DNA of 42,757 nucleotides. Origin: Bacilli bacterium. GTDB lineage: Bacteria; Bacillota_I; Bacilli_A; RFN20; CAG-826. This document shows, piece after piece, positions 1-6,921 of this stretch. The stretch covers positions 1 through 42,757 of the forward strand of contig JAFVCC010000020.1 of NCBI GenBank assembly GCA_017479485.1, in the 5' to 3' direction. A program made the position numbers and the translations under genes. The notes under the pieces were generated by a model. It searched no databases and was not told the origin of the DNA. It was given only the letters and a program-made list of their open reading frames with translations. Each line of letters begins with the position of its first letter. The stretch's first letter is position 1.

Positions 1-20
1 ACTCGGATGGGCAACGAAAA

Positions 21-287
21 CTATTTAGCTAAGAAATACCTTTTGTTTTTTACGGTGCCCACCGAAGAAACCAGGCCAGCGTCAACCAGTCGATACAGAA
101 TAGTTTTGGTAGTAGACAAACCAAACCCTAGCGAAGAGGCAATGTCCTTTGCCTTACACTGCCCGTTGTTTAGCAAGAAGGAAAGGATCTTTTTTTCTTT
201 GTCGCCATATTTAGTGTCGGGTTTAGCGTCGGAGTTTTCGATAGAATCCGCTTTTCCTTTGACACTAAAACATATTTTCTGACACTT
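21..287 (-). pseudogene. C-terminal winged-helix fragment without a start codon
   Basis: An open minus-strand frame of 88 codons ends at a TAG at 21-23. It is closed upstream by a TAA at 288-290 and contains no ATG, GTG or TTG ahead of the conserved part. The translation contains a typical winged-helix DNA-binding fold: a first helix KKILSFLLNN, a helix-turn-helix KAKDIASSLGFGLSTTKTIL, then a wing ending in KNKRYFLAK. Domains like this often form the C-terminus of AlbA_2-type ATP-binding or Fic-type regulators. The N-terminal part is missing, so this is probably the tail of a decayed or frameshifted gene. The winged-helix reading is fairly secure; the parent family is a guess. Confidence 0.5.
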
Positions 288-510
288 TTAATCAAAGATG
301 TTCCAATGAACTCACCAATGGAAATACTTCAGTAGTGCTCTGATAAGAAAGATCGGAAATCCGTTCGATAATCGTGCGGTGGATTCACGTAAAACGAAAA
401 ATGTGCCGACGACGTCGACACAATTTTGACTCGTGGAGCGCGATGCGGGCTGTTTCGGTGATGAATAATTAATCTCGATGTTATCGGAAGAATATCAAAA
501 TTATTTAGTG
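288..510. other. Intergenic stretch with no convincing gene
   Basis: No frame here has a start with a ribosome site and a plausible protein. The only structure I see is an imperfect inverted repeat, GTGCCGAC-gac-GTCGACAC, near 402-420 (one mismatch). It may be an old operator or chance. The segment lies between the winged-helix fragment and the repeat-bounded element. Confidence 0.4.
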
Positions 511-592
511 CTCTAAACATGTTGGGGGGTGCGGGGGGCCTCTAAACTTTCTGGGGGGACTTTCGACACCTATCTAAACTTTCTGGGGGGAG
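511..592. repeat. Three direct repeats of a CTCTAAAC...GGGGGG unit
   Basis: Units at 511-529, 540-560 and 573-592 share the core TCTAAAC followed by a G-run; the last two share TCTAAACTTTCTGGGGGGA. A closely matching copy lies inverted at 802-822. Multiple short subterminal repeats are typical of insertion-sequence ends, for example the IS21 family. No transposase gene is visible here. Confidence 0.6.
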
Positions 593-822
593 CCTTTTAC
601 GCCGAGAAAATCCATCGCGGCGAGCGCCCCTTTGGTAAGATCGCCGATGGCAAAGAACCACCCTATTTTTGGATAGAGGCGGGATTCCAAAGGGACGGAG
701 GCTCGCCGCGGCGGAGGAATTGGAGTAAATGGCCGGGCACCGAAAAAAGGGACTGAAGCCATCGTCCAGTCCCCCCATTTTCTTTAGTGGGATTTGCAAG
801 GGTCCCCCCAAAAAGTTTAGAG
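540..822. mobile_element. Small element bounded by 21-bp inverted repeats (MITE-like or IS remnant)
   Basis: The 21 bp at 540-560 and the reverse complement of 802-822 differ at one base, giving a 283-bp element. No intact transposase lies inside; a short minus-strand frame stops within the left repeat at AAAGTTTAG and could be the last codons of a lost transposase. I see no clear target-site duplication. An internal minus-strand terminator lies at 743-773. The repeats are seen directly; calling the element mobile is inference. Confidence 0.45.
743..773 (-). terminator. Rho-independent terminator
   Basis: On the minus strand GGGACTG pairs with CAGTCCC around an 11-nt loop, followed by TTTTTT. 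It would stop minus-strand transcripts running leftward past the terminator of the structured RNA at 865-892. Confidence 0.6.
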
Positions 823-864
823 CGCCTTTCTTTTTGCGAGGATTTCGTGATTTTTGGCCCATAT

Positions 865-892
865 AAAGAAAACGCCACGCATCGCTGCGTGG
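865..892 (-). terminator. Terminator of structured RNA copy 1
   Basis: On the minus strand CCACGCA-GCGA-TGCGTGG forms a 7-bp stem with a GNRA loop, followed by CGTTTTCTTT. The second copy at 14148-14176 has the same stem with a GCAA loop. Confidence 0.8.
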
Positions 893-2329
893 TGTCACTC
901 GGCTTTCCGGTTTAACGGCTTGTCTAGCTCCAATTTCGCCGGGACATTTCATATTCAAGGTTTACCTTGCGGGAGATTCCAACCAACCGCTCCTCAGGAG
1001 AAGAGGATCGTTCCTTACCTTGATGGCCCTTGATTCCATCCTATTCAGGAACAAGTTTTTTGTTCTGCGGTGTACCGCTGAGAGGAACTCTTATCCTCCT
1101 AGGCATGCCCTCGGCAACAACCTTGGCATGTCTTTGCTCCGGCCTTAGGTTATCCTTCTTAGCCTAAGTGCCTTAGCCACGTTCCGACTTCACGAGTTGC
1201 AGGGTGGAACGACTTCCTTCGAGGACCGTAGTCTTCGATCTCCCCTGGAGGAAGAACTCCAGGTTCGAGGCTTTTCCAGCGGTTTACCGCGCGCCGAGCC
1301 TCTTTTGGCACCTGCTGGTTATGAATTCCCAACAGTTCACGGACACCCCCAGCAGCATGAATGCTGCCGACTTGTTCGCAACCCCATTTCCAGTTTCACT
1401 GACGGCAGGGCTATCGTCGCTTCCTATGGGTTATCCCAGGAAGTCTACCATACGCGGCGGAGGATCTTTCAATCACGCGGATGCATACGGAGCAGAGACT
1501 TTTCGGTTTACCGTGAGCTTTCTGCAGGCTCGGAGGTTTTTCCCCTCTCGTGGTCTTGCAACCACATCCACTTGATTTCTATTTCCTAGTTCTACTAGGC
1601 GGCGGAGCGGATTGGATCGCCGCGGTCATCTTCTTTCGAAGCAGCCCGTTGACTCATTGGACCTTTGCTTTTACAAACAGAGGGTTTACTGAGGCCGTAA
1701 TTCTTGGTTTCCAACCAGCGGATTCGGTGTTCCGCATTGACGAATTACTTCGCCAATTTTGGTGGTTTCGTTCGTTTTGCCGAACTCCTCCATCTGCCTT
1801 GGTTTCTCCGGTTTACCGGTGGAGGCAGGCTTCCTCCCGGGTGTTACCCTTTCTCCTTTGTTCCGACCTCGGCAGGTCTTCGCTAGGGAATCATCACTCC
1901 TTTTCTAGTGCACTAGGCGGCGGTGATGTTGCCGCGTGGGTTTCCGGTGAAGGCCGTTCGCCCAGCTTTCGGATTTTCCCTTTCCAGAGCTTTCCGCAGG
2001 ACCCATTCTCCTAGATTCACTAGCCGCCTGGGTTTTCCTTCAGCGGTGGCTTTCCTTACCCCATGGCAAGGAGCCCTTGCGCTTGCCTCTTCCTTCAACC
2101 ATTTCAGATTGAAGTTTCTTCAAGCGTCCTCCCTTCACCGGTTTACCAGCAGGCGGAGCGTGCCTCAGGAAGCAGGTTTCAAGTTTCCTTCTTCCCTTTG
2201 TCTCTTACAAGGCAGCAGACCTTTCAGGAGTCAAGCTCCCTCGGGGCGTCTTGCGTTCCCCTCACCTTACTTTAGTAAGGTGTTTCCCCGGTTTCGCCCT
2301 GCCTTGCGGCTTGGCGTTCCCCGCGGAAC
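866..2329 (-). ncRNA. Long structured noncoding RNA, copy 1 (about 1.46 kb)
   Basis: The minus strand carries a sigma-A promoter (2335-2362), about 1464 nt without a convincing ORF, and a GNRA-capped terminator (865-892). A second copy of nearly identical length lies at 14149-15612. Stems that differ between copies keep their pairing. At 1244-1263 a 7-bp stem CCTGGAG/CTCCAGG corresponds to an 8-bp GAAA-capped stem at 14531-14550. At 1550-1565 GUGGU/ACCAC corresponds to GCAGCC-GUAA-GGUUGC. At 1905-1916 CUAG-UGCA-CUAG corresponds to CUCG-UGCA-CGAG. G-U pairs and GNRA loops fit the minus strand only, fixing the orientation. Short hairpins capped by UAAA recur, at 907-918, 956-969, 1279-1290, 1504-1513, 1808-1819 and 2138-2149; 1067-1078 has a UACA variant. 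Known giant RNAs (OLE, ROOL, GOLLD) are mostly 600-800 nt, so this may be a new class or a distant relative. The RNA call is strong; the function is unknown. Confidence 0.85.
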
Positions 2330-2334
2330 ACATA

Positions 2335-2362
2335 ACTATACGCTTCTTTAAAAAGGCGTCAA
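2335..2362 (-). promoter_or_regulatory. Promoter of structured RNA copy 1
   Basis: Minus-strand -35 TTGACG (2357-2362), 16-bp spacer, -10 TATAGT (2335-2340); predicted start near 2329. An A-tract precedes the -35 box. Further upstream is an inverted repeat TAGATAC-TTT-GTATCTA (2397-2413) and an ACGTGCGCACG palindrome, both also present upstream of copy 2. Confidence 0.8.
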
Positions 2363-2396
2363 CACTTTTTTTGCAAAAATTTTCGAAAAAGTTTTG

Positions 2397-2413
2397 TAGA
2401 TACTTTGTATCTA
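2397..2413. promoter_or_regulatory. Conserved inverted repeat upstream of the RNA promoter
   Basis: TAGATAC-TTT-GTATCTA is a perfect 7-bp inverted repeat about 35 bp upstream of the -35 box. Copy 2 has TAGATAC-AAA-GTATCTA at the matching place (15689-15705). Survival of the arms while the centre is flipped suggests a protein-binding site. Confidence 0.45.
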
Positions 2414-2442
2414 AAATTTCAAAAATTCTTTTTTGTGTCAAT

Positions 2443-2464
2443 ATACGTGCGCACGTACGTTAAA
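2443..2464. promoter_or_regulatory. ACGTGCGCACGT palindrome
   Basis: ACGTGCGCACGT is a perfect palindrome followed by ACGTTAA. It lies between the leftward RNA promoter and the rightward gene at 2500. Related sequences occur at 4246-4266, 15735-15745 and 15767-15784. It may be an operator; nothing in the sequence proves this. Confidence 0.35.
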
Positions 2465-2499
2465 ATTAGATAAATAATCGCGAACTGGGGGCTATAACG

Positions 2500-2694
2500 A
2501 TGAAAGAAAAACCAACGGAAAAGAGGGCAAAGAAGAAAGAATCGATTCCCGCAGGGGCCGACGACACCCTTAAGGAGATGGTTTCTGCCTTAAACGAATT
2601 GCCGACGGATGTCTTGGAGCAACTTCTTCATAACCTGGAAGAAATCGAGAAGTACAACAAGGAGCACCCCAAAAAACTCGAAGAAGACGAATAG
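2500..2694 (+). CDS. Small charged hypothetical protein (64 aa)
   Basis: The ORF starts with ATG after a G-rich ribosome site (CTGGGGGCTATAACG) and ends at 2694. The protein is very charged: a Lys/Glu-rich N-terminus (KEKPTEKRAKKKE), then a predicted helical part (residues about 22-50) and an acidic end LEEDE. No domain is recognised. It is transcribed divergently from structured RNA copy 1 and is followed by a hairpin shared with the converging aminopeptidase gene. A cytosolic helical protein is likely; the function is unknown. Confidence 0.65.
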   Translation: MKEKPTEKRAKKKESIPAGADDTLKEMVSALNELPTDVLEQLLHNLEEIEKYNKEHPKKLEEDE

Positions 2695-2738
2695 AAAAAT
2701 GGGGCCGCAGATCAGCGCAGTCCCATTTATCATTTTTA
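2694..2738. terminator. Bidirectional terminator
   Basis: AAATGGG and CCCATTT pair around a loop that itself holds a small CGC/GCG stem. There are T-runs on both sides (AAAAAT on the left, ATTTTTAG on the right), so it can serve both the 64-aa gene and the converging M18 aminopeptidase. Confidence 0.7.
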
Positions 2739-4103
2739 GTCTTTCGCGGTAAGGAAGGTTTTGTAGCCAAGGTAGGCTTCATATACGTCGACCTTGGATA
2801 CGATTTCCATCGGTGCGTGCATGTTGTGCACGGCGATGCCCGCGTCGATGACGTTCATGTTGTAGTTGCCTAAGATGTAGGCGATCGTTCCGCCGCCACC
2901 TTGGTCGACGCGACCAAGTTCGGCATTTTGCCAGTGAACCCCCGCTTCATCCATGGTGCGACGCACCCAGGCATAGTATTCCGGGTTGGCGTCGTTGCTG
3001 CCGGATTTCCCGCGCGAGCCCGTATATTTATTGAATACAAGACCTTGGCCGAAATAAGCGGCATTTTTGGGGTCGTTGACGGAGGCATAAAGGGGATCAT
3101 AGCCGGCGGAGACGTCAGAACTAAGCATCCGGGACGCTTCGAAGATGCCGCGCACGGCATAAAGCGCATCCGCTTCGCCCGAAAGTTTGGCCAATTTGGC
3201 GACAACATTTTCAAAGAAGAGCGATTGAGCGCCGGTGGCACCGACGGAGCCGATTTCTTCTTTGTCCACCAGGATGCAGACGCCCGTATATTCGAGGTCA
3301 TCCACATCTAAGAGGGCTTTGAGAGAGGTGTAAGCGCAGACGCGGTCGTCATGGCCGTAGCCCGCGACCATCGAGCGGTCTAAGCCATAGTCCCTGGCTT
3401 TGCCGGCAGGAGTGACTTCGATTTCAGCGGAAATGAGATCTTCTTCATCGATACCATACTTATCCTTAAGGATGGCTAGGACGTTGCGTTTAACGGGTTC
3501 TTTTTCCTCATCGTTTAACGGGATGGAGCCAAGGGAGATATCGAGGTCTTCGCCTTCAATCACCTTCGCGGCGGTTTTTTGAAGCTGGTCCGCGGAAAGG
3601 TGGATGAGCAAATCGGTGATGCCAACGACTGGATCGGACGGATCTTCGCCGATATTCACATCGACCTTAGAACCATCTTTCTTCACGACGACGCCATGAA
3701 GGGCTAGAGGGATGGTGACCCACTGGTACTTCTTCACGCCACCGTAATAATGGGTATCGCCTAAAGCGAAATCCGTGTTTTCGTAGATGGGGTGCTCCTT
3801 GAGGTCGAGGCGCGGGGAATCGATATGGGCGCCAAGGATGCGGAGTCCTTCGCTTAACGGTTTGCGGCCGATGATAAAGGCAGCGATGTTCTTGTTTTTG
3901 TTGATGAAATAGAGTTTATCGCCCGCTTTAATTGAGGTGGCCTTGTTGCCATCCTTAAACCCAGCCTTTTCGAGTAGCTCCACGCTTTCTTTAACGACAA
4001 GGCGTTCGGTTTTGCCAAAGGAGATGAACTCCTTATAGTCTTCGGCAAAGTCCATTACTGGGGCTTTGTCTTCGTATTTTTTCCATGCATTTTTACGGTA
4101 CAT
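2736..4103 (-). CDS. M18 family aminopeptidase
   Basis: A 455-aa cytosolic metalloaminopeptidase of family M18 (aspartyl aminopeptidase type), which removes N-terminal residues using two metal ions. Metal-site signatures are visible: GAHIDSPRLD (residues 91-100, with H93 and D95), VDKEEIGS in the middle, and VHNMHAPMEIVSKVD near the end. YTGSRGKSGSNDANPEY fits the family too. Length matches bacterial members. The frame is open 23 codons further upstream, but the ATG at 4103 sits after a strong GGAGGTAAGAAA ribosome site and is chosen. It is monocistronic, ending at the terminator at 2694-2738. Confidence 0.93.
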   Translation of the reverse strand: MYRKNAWKKYEDKAPVMDFAEDYKEFISFGKTERLVVKESVELLEKAGFKDGNKATSIKAGDKLYFINKNKNIAAFIIGRKPLSEGLRILGAHIDSPRLDLKEHPIYENTDFALGDTHYYGGVKKYQWVTIPLALHGVVVKKDGSKVDVNIGEDPSDPVVGITDLLIHLSADQLQKTAAKVIEGEDLDISLGSIPLNDEEKEPVKRNVLAILKDKYGIDEEDLISAEIEVTPAGKARDYGLDRSMVAGYGHDDRVCAYTSLKALLDVDDLEYTGVCILVDKEEIGSVGATGAQSLFFENVVAKLAKLSGEADALYAVRGIFEASRMLSSDVSAGYDPLYASVNDPKNAAYFGQGLVFNKYTGSRGKSGSNDANPEYYAWVRRTMDEAGVHWQNAELGRVDQGGGGTIAYILGNYNMNVIDAGIAVHNMHAPMEIVSKVDVYEAYLGYKTFLTAKD

Positions 4104-4263
4104 TTTCTTACCTCCAAGGCGAGATGATACATAAGGAGCAGAAAAAAGCAACAAATATGAATACTCATTCACATATTTATGTAACGTTTGTATCTAAGAT
4201 ATATTCCTTACAGCCCTTAATTATACTTTTGGAGTCAGTTTCATACGCGAAGGCGCACGTACG
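4104..4263. promoter_or_regulatory. Upstream region of the M18 gene with an ACGTACG motif
   Basis: This 160-bp gap separates the aminopeptidase start from the stop of the exonuclease. GCGCACGTACGTTAA at its right edge (4252-4266) repeats the motif at 2450-2464. The rest is AT-rich and probably holds the aminopeptidase promoter, but no single -35/-10 pair is convincing. Confidence 0.3.
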
Positions 4264-5196
4264 TTAAAGGATATCTTGGGTCAGCTCTTCAAGCGTGATG
4301 ATTTGGCTCTTGGTTTTTCCTTTGACGATTGCGGCAAGGCTCCGCTTCTCTTCTTCGTCCATGACGACGTAAAGATCCGTGTTAAAGAAATCCGTGTTGG
4401 GCACAAAACCTGCGCGCATGGCGACGGATAGAAGCAAGGCAAAAGCGTCTTCCGAAGCAAAAACGTCGTTGCTGCAATAAATGGTTTTGCCCACTTTGAT
4501 TTTCGGGGTTTCTTCGACGAGCTTCTTCCACTTCGCGCGATTCTGATCCATCCGGGCTTGGCGAAGCTGGCTTTGATGGATTTCGTCATTTCGATGCCTG
4601 CGTTCTTCCATGTATTTCAGCGATTCGAGGTTCGAACTTGGAACTAGCGCGGCAAGTTCTTCTGTGCTTTTCCCCGTTTCCTTCATGACGGCCTCGAGGA
4701 CTTTCATCGTCGCGTAAGCATCGTCCATCGCGCGGTGTTCGTGAAACGGCTCTCCATCGGGGCAAAGTATTTCATACGCGCGTTCCAAGGAAACGCGTTT
4801 CGCGTTGAATTTCGCGGTCAATCCGAGATAGCGTTGGATATCGCGGACGTGGAAAGAAAAGAAGTCCAGCTCATAGGAACGGCAATCTTTGGCTAAGAAA
4901 ACAATATCGTTATTCACCCCATAACCAAATACCGTCACCTCATCCTGAGTCAGGAGGGAACGGATTTCCTCATAACGCTCCGGAAAGGGCGGATTCGCGC
5001 GGTATTCTTCTTCGGAATAGGTGAGCTTTAAATCGCTTTGGCCATAACGTCCGCTGAGGCGGAACTCACCCTCGGGATCCATTAGGATATTCCGCTGCTC
5101 GAGCACCTCAAAAGAAGGCGTCGAAAGGACGAATCCAAATTCGCAGATTTCATAATTGCCATCCGCGCATTCTAAATCGAAGAAAAGATATTTCAT
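4264..5196 (-). CDS. DEDDh 3'-5' exonuclease (DnaQ-like)
   Basis: A 310-aa protein with an N-terminal exonuclease domain of the DnaQ/polymerase III epsilon type, cutting single-stranded DNA or RNA from the 3' end with two metal ions. Visible motifs are FDLEC (D7, E9) for Exo I, GVNNDIVFL for Exo II and EHRAMDDAYAT for Exo III, with the His typical of DEDDh enzymes. Residues beyond about 190 form a basic helical stretch (SQLRQARMDQNRAKWKK) and a small C-terminal domain I cannot name. The ATG at 5196 is chosen over one at 5229 because it follows GAAGG and lies 5 nt after the stop of the glutaredoxin-like gene. The two are probably cotranscribed. Confidence 0.85.
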   Translation of the reverse strand: MKYLFFDLECADGNYEICEFGFVLSTPSFEVLEQRNILMDPEGEFRLSGRYGQSDLKLTYSEEEYRANPPFPERYEEIRSLLTQDEVTVFGYGVNNDIVFLAKDCRSYELDFFSFHVRDIQRYLGLTAKFNAKRVSLERAYEILCPDGEPFHEHRAMDDAYATMKVLEAVMKETGKSTEELAALVPSSNLESLKYMEERRHRNDEIHQSQLRQARMDQNRAKWKKLVEETPKIKVGKTIYCSNDVFASEDAFALLLSVAMRAGFVPNTDFFNTDLYVVMDEEEKRSLAAIVKGKTKSQIITLEELTQDIL

Positions 5197-5201
5197 CTCG
5201 T

Positions 5202-5495
5202 CTAACAGCCTTCGCCCGTAATCGTACAAGACGCTTTTACGGGGCTAGAGGAAAGTCCGGCTTCTTCCGGAACGAGGGTGATGCGCCCATCCTCCAAGAT
5301 GAAGCACGGAATACCAATGCGACCCTCTTTAGCGCAGGACGCAAACTCAGGCTCATTGTCCCTTAAATCCAAAAAGGCGTGCAAATTGCGCACATTTTCT
5401 CCGATATCGATAAATTCGTAATTCGGATTCCCTTCAATTTGGGGTTTTAATACTGCGCAGTCGGGGCAGCTTGGCATTCCATAGATTTTAATCAT
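5202..5495 (-). CDS. Glutaredoxin-like protein
   Basis: A 97-aa thioredoxin-fold protein with a redox CPDC motif (C10, C13) after the first strand (MIKIYGMPSC) and a conserved Ile-Pro turn (RIGIPCF) before the third strand. It likely reduces disulfides or mixed disulfides in the cytosol. The ATG follows GAGGAAGTCACG, a good ribosome site. It lies directly upstream of the exonuclease gene and 28 nt after the stop of the 465-aa protein, so these three may be read together. Confidence 0.8.
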   Translation of the reverse strand: MIKIYGMPSCPDCAVLKPQIEGNPNYEFIDIGENVRNLHAFLDLRDNEPEFASCAKEGRIGIPCFILEDGRITLVPEEAGLSSSPVKASCTITGEGC

Positions 5496-5523
5496 CGTGA
5501 CTTCCTCAGCCCCTATTTTACGT

Positions 5524-6921
5524 TTAATTCAACGTCGCAGCGAAAATAAACATCGCATCGCAAAGTGGCTCATCCGCCTCGAAGTGAATCTCCTCGAGAG
5601 AAAAGCCGTTGATGGTTTCGCGGAGTTCGTAATTTCCGCCATCGGCAAGATAGAGGTCTTGGGCATCGGTATGGAGGCCGTGGATATCGAAGCCATGGTC
5701 GCAGCGGAGGTGAAAGAATCTCACGTTGCCGACTTTGATGGAACGAGGCTTGCGGTCTACGAAACAATCTCTTTGGAACTTCCAACCCACGTTCCTACTC
5801 GCTAGGTCCAAGGCGAGCGTATAGAATGCATCGCCTTGTTCGTGCGCGCTTTGATAGGCGGCATTCGCCTTGGCGACGCGATCATGAAACTTACTATCCA
5901 GGAACAAGTTTGTCTCCAATAGTTTATAGGTCAGCTCAATCCAACGCGATAAGGCAAAATGCAGTAACGATTTTCCTAGCTCGGCAATGGAGGCGAGGGT
6001 TTGCTCATAATGACCTAGCCGCTTGAGAGATCGTTTTAAATCGCGCAAGACTCCTTCCACGACTTCTACCTCCATGGTCCGTGGATGTCCTTTATATCCA
6101 CCGACTGCATCGCCGAGGCAGGCGCGGTGAAACCACTGGTTACGAAGCCATGAAACACGTTGGAATAATTCTTTGTCCCCAAGCTCGTCTTGGAACGAGC
6201 GGGACAGTTCTGAGAACCTTGGGGAATACGAAGCGACGGTTCGATTCGGCTCGCATTCTGCTTCTAGCGTAAGGAAGATCTTTTCCACGGAAGGGCGCAC
6301 GATTTGGCTTAAATACATTTGCTTTTGTTTGACGTCGTCGTCATATTGCGAGTAAGTCTCGTTGCTTTTGCCGCAGCATTTTTTCGCTTGGGCTTGCAAT
6401 TTGGCGTGAAATTGGACGAGGTTTTTCCTGCCGACATCAAAGAAGTTATCAAAACGGAACAAGCGGTGAATAATGGCGTGGGCTTGATACGCTTGGCTCA
6501 AAAAAATGAGGACGTAATACTGCCCAAATACAGTCAGTTCTTTGCCGCTACAGGTGATGTCAAACAAAGGCTGACATAGCGAAAGCATTTTGGCTTTAAG
6601 GCCGTCGTTCAAATAGAGTTTGCGGTTGCAAAAGATATGGGCAGCGTTGGTGCGGATGGCGGCGTAGAGGCTGAAAAGTTCGCGAACCTCCGTGCTATCC
6701 AGTTTGGAAACGATGGGGAGAACGGTCGAAAGTTTCACGATTTTATCCGCCTCTAGCGGATCGCGAACGTCCATGTGAATGGTGTAGAAGAGATATCGGT
6801 CGATATCGGAGCACCAAGAGATAAAACAACTTTTGATGCGGATGAGGGGGTTGCCAATGAGCTGATATCCTTCGAATACGCCCATAGACAAAGAAAGCTT
6901 TGCATTAGAAATTGCAGGCAT
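5524..6921 (-). CDS. Uncharacterised protein with two HEPN-like Rx4H motifs
   Basis: A 465-aa, mostly helical protein with no family I recognise. It contains two similarly placed segments, ELFSLYAAIRTNAAH (81-95) and ELFQRVSWLRNQWFH (251-265). Both read ELF-x5-(I/L)R-x4-H, 170 residues apart. The second matches the HEPN nuclease signature (R, polar residue, x3, H) well. Two HEPN-like halves would suggest a pseudo-dimeric RNase, as in many toxin or defence proteins; this is inference. No signal peptide is seen. The ATG at 6921 follows AAAGGATTCAAATA; the frame is open to 7029, but that start lacks a ribosome site. A promoter at 7217-7245 would give a leader of nearly 300 nt. Confidence 0.8.
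   Translation of the reverse strand: MPAISNAKLSLSMGVFEGYQLIGNPLIRIKSCFISWCSDIDRYLFYTIHMDVRDPLEADKIVKLSTVLPIVSKLDSTEVRELFSLYAAIRTNAAHIFCNRKLYLNDGLKAKMLSLCQPLFDITCSGKELTVFGQYYVLIFLSQAYQAHAIIHRLFRFDNFFDVGRKNLVQFHAKLQAQAKKCCGKSNETYSQYDDDVKQKQMYLSQIVRPSVEKIFLTLEAECEPNRTVASYSPRFSELSRSFQDELGDKELFQRVSWLRNQWFHRACLGDAVGGYKGHPRTMEVEVVEGVLRDLKRSLKRLGHYEQTLASIAELGKSLLHFALSRWIELTYKLLETNLFLDSKFHDRVAKANAAYQSAHEQGDAFYTLALDLASRNVGWKFQRDCFVDRKPRSIKVGNVRFFHLRCDHGFDIHGLHTDAQDLYLADGGNYELRETINGFSLEEIHFEADEPLCDAMFIFAATLN

Noticed and set aside
329-520. 63-aa minus-strand ORF
   Set aside because: No ribosome site, no recognisable domain, atypical composition.
529-958. ORFs of 62-138 aa over the repeat-bounded element
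   Set aside because: Low-complexity, frame-dependent on the repeats, and no transposase motif. Kept only as a possible remnant.
866-2329. Group II intron or rRNA fragment
   Set aside because: No domain V-like hairpin, no reverse transcriptase, and no rRNA core sequences; independent promoter and terminator argue for a free RNA.
1197-2351. Several plus-strand ORFs of 120-154 aa across the region of RNA copy 1
   Set aside because: They overlap in different frames, lack family similarity and ribosome sites, and the matching frames break in copy 2. Differences between copies preserve helices on the minus strand, not codons.
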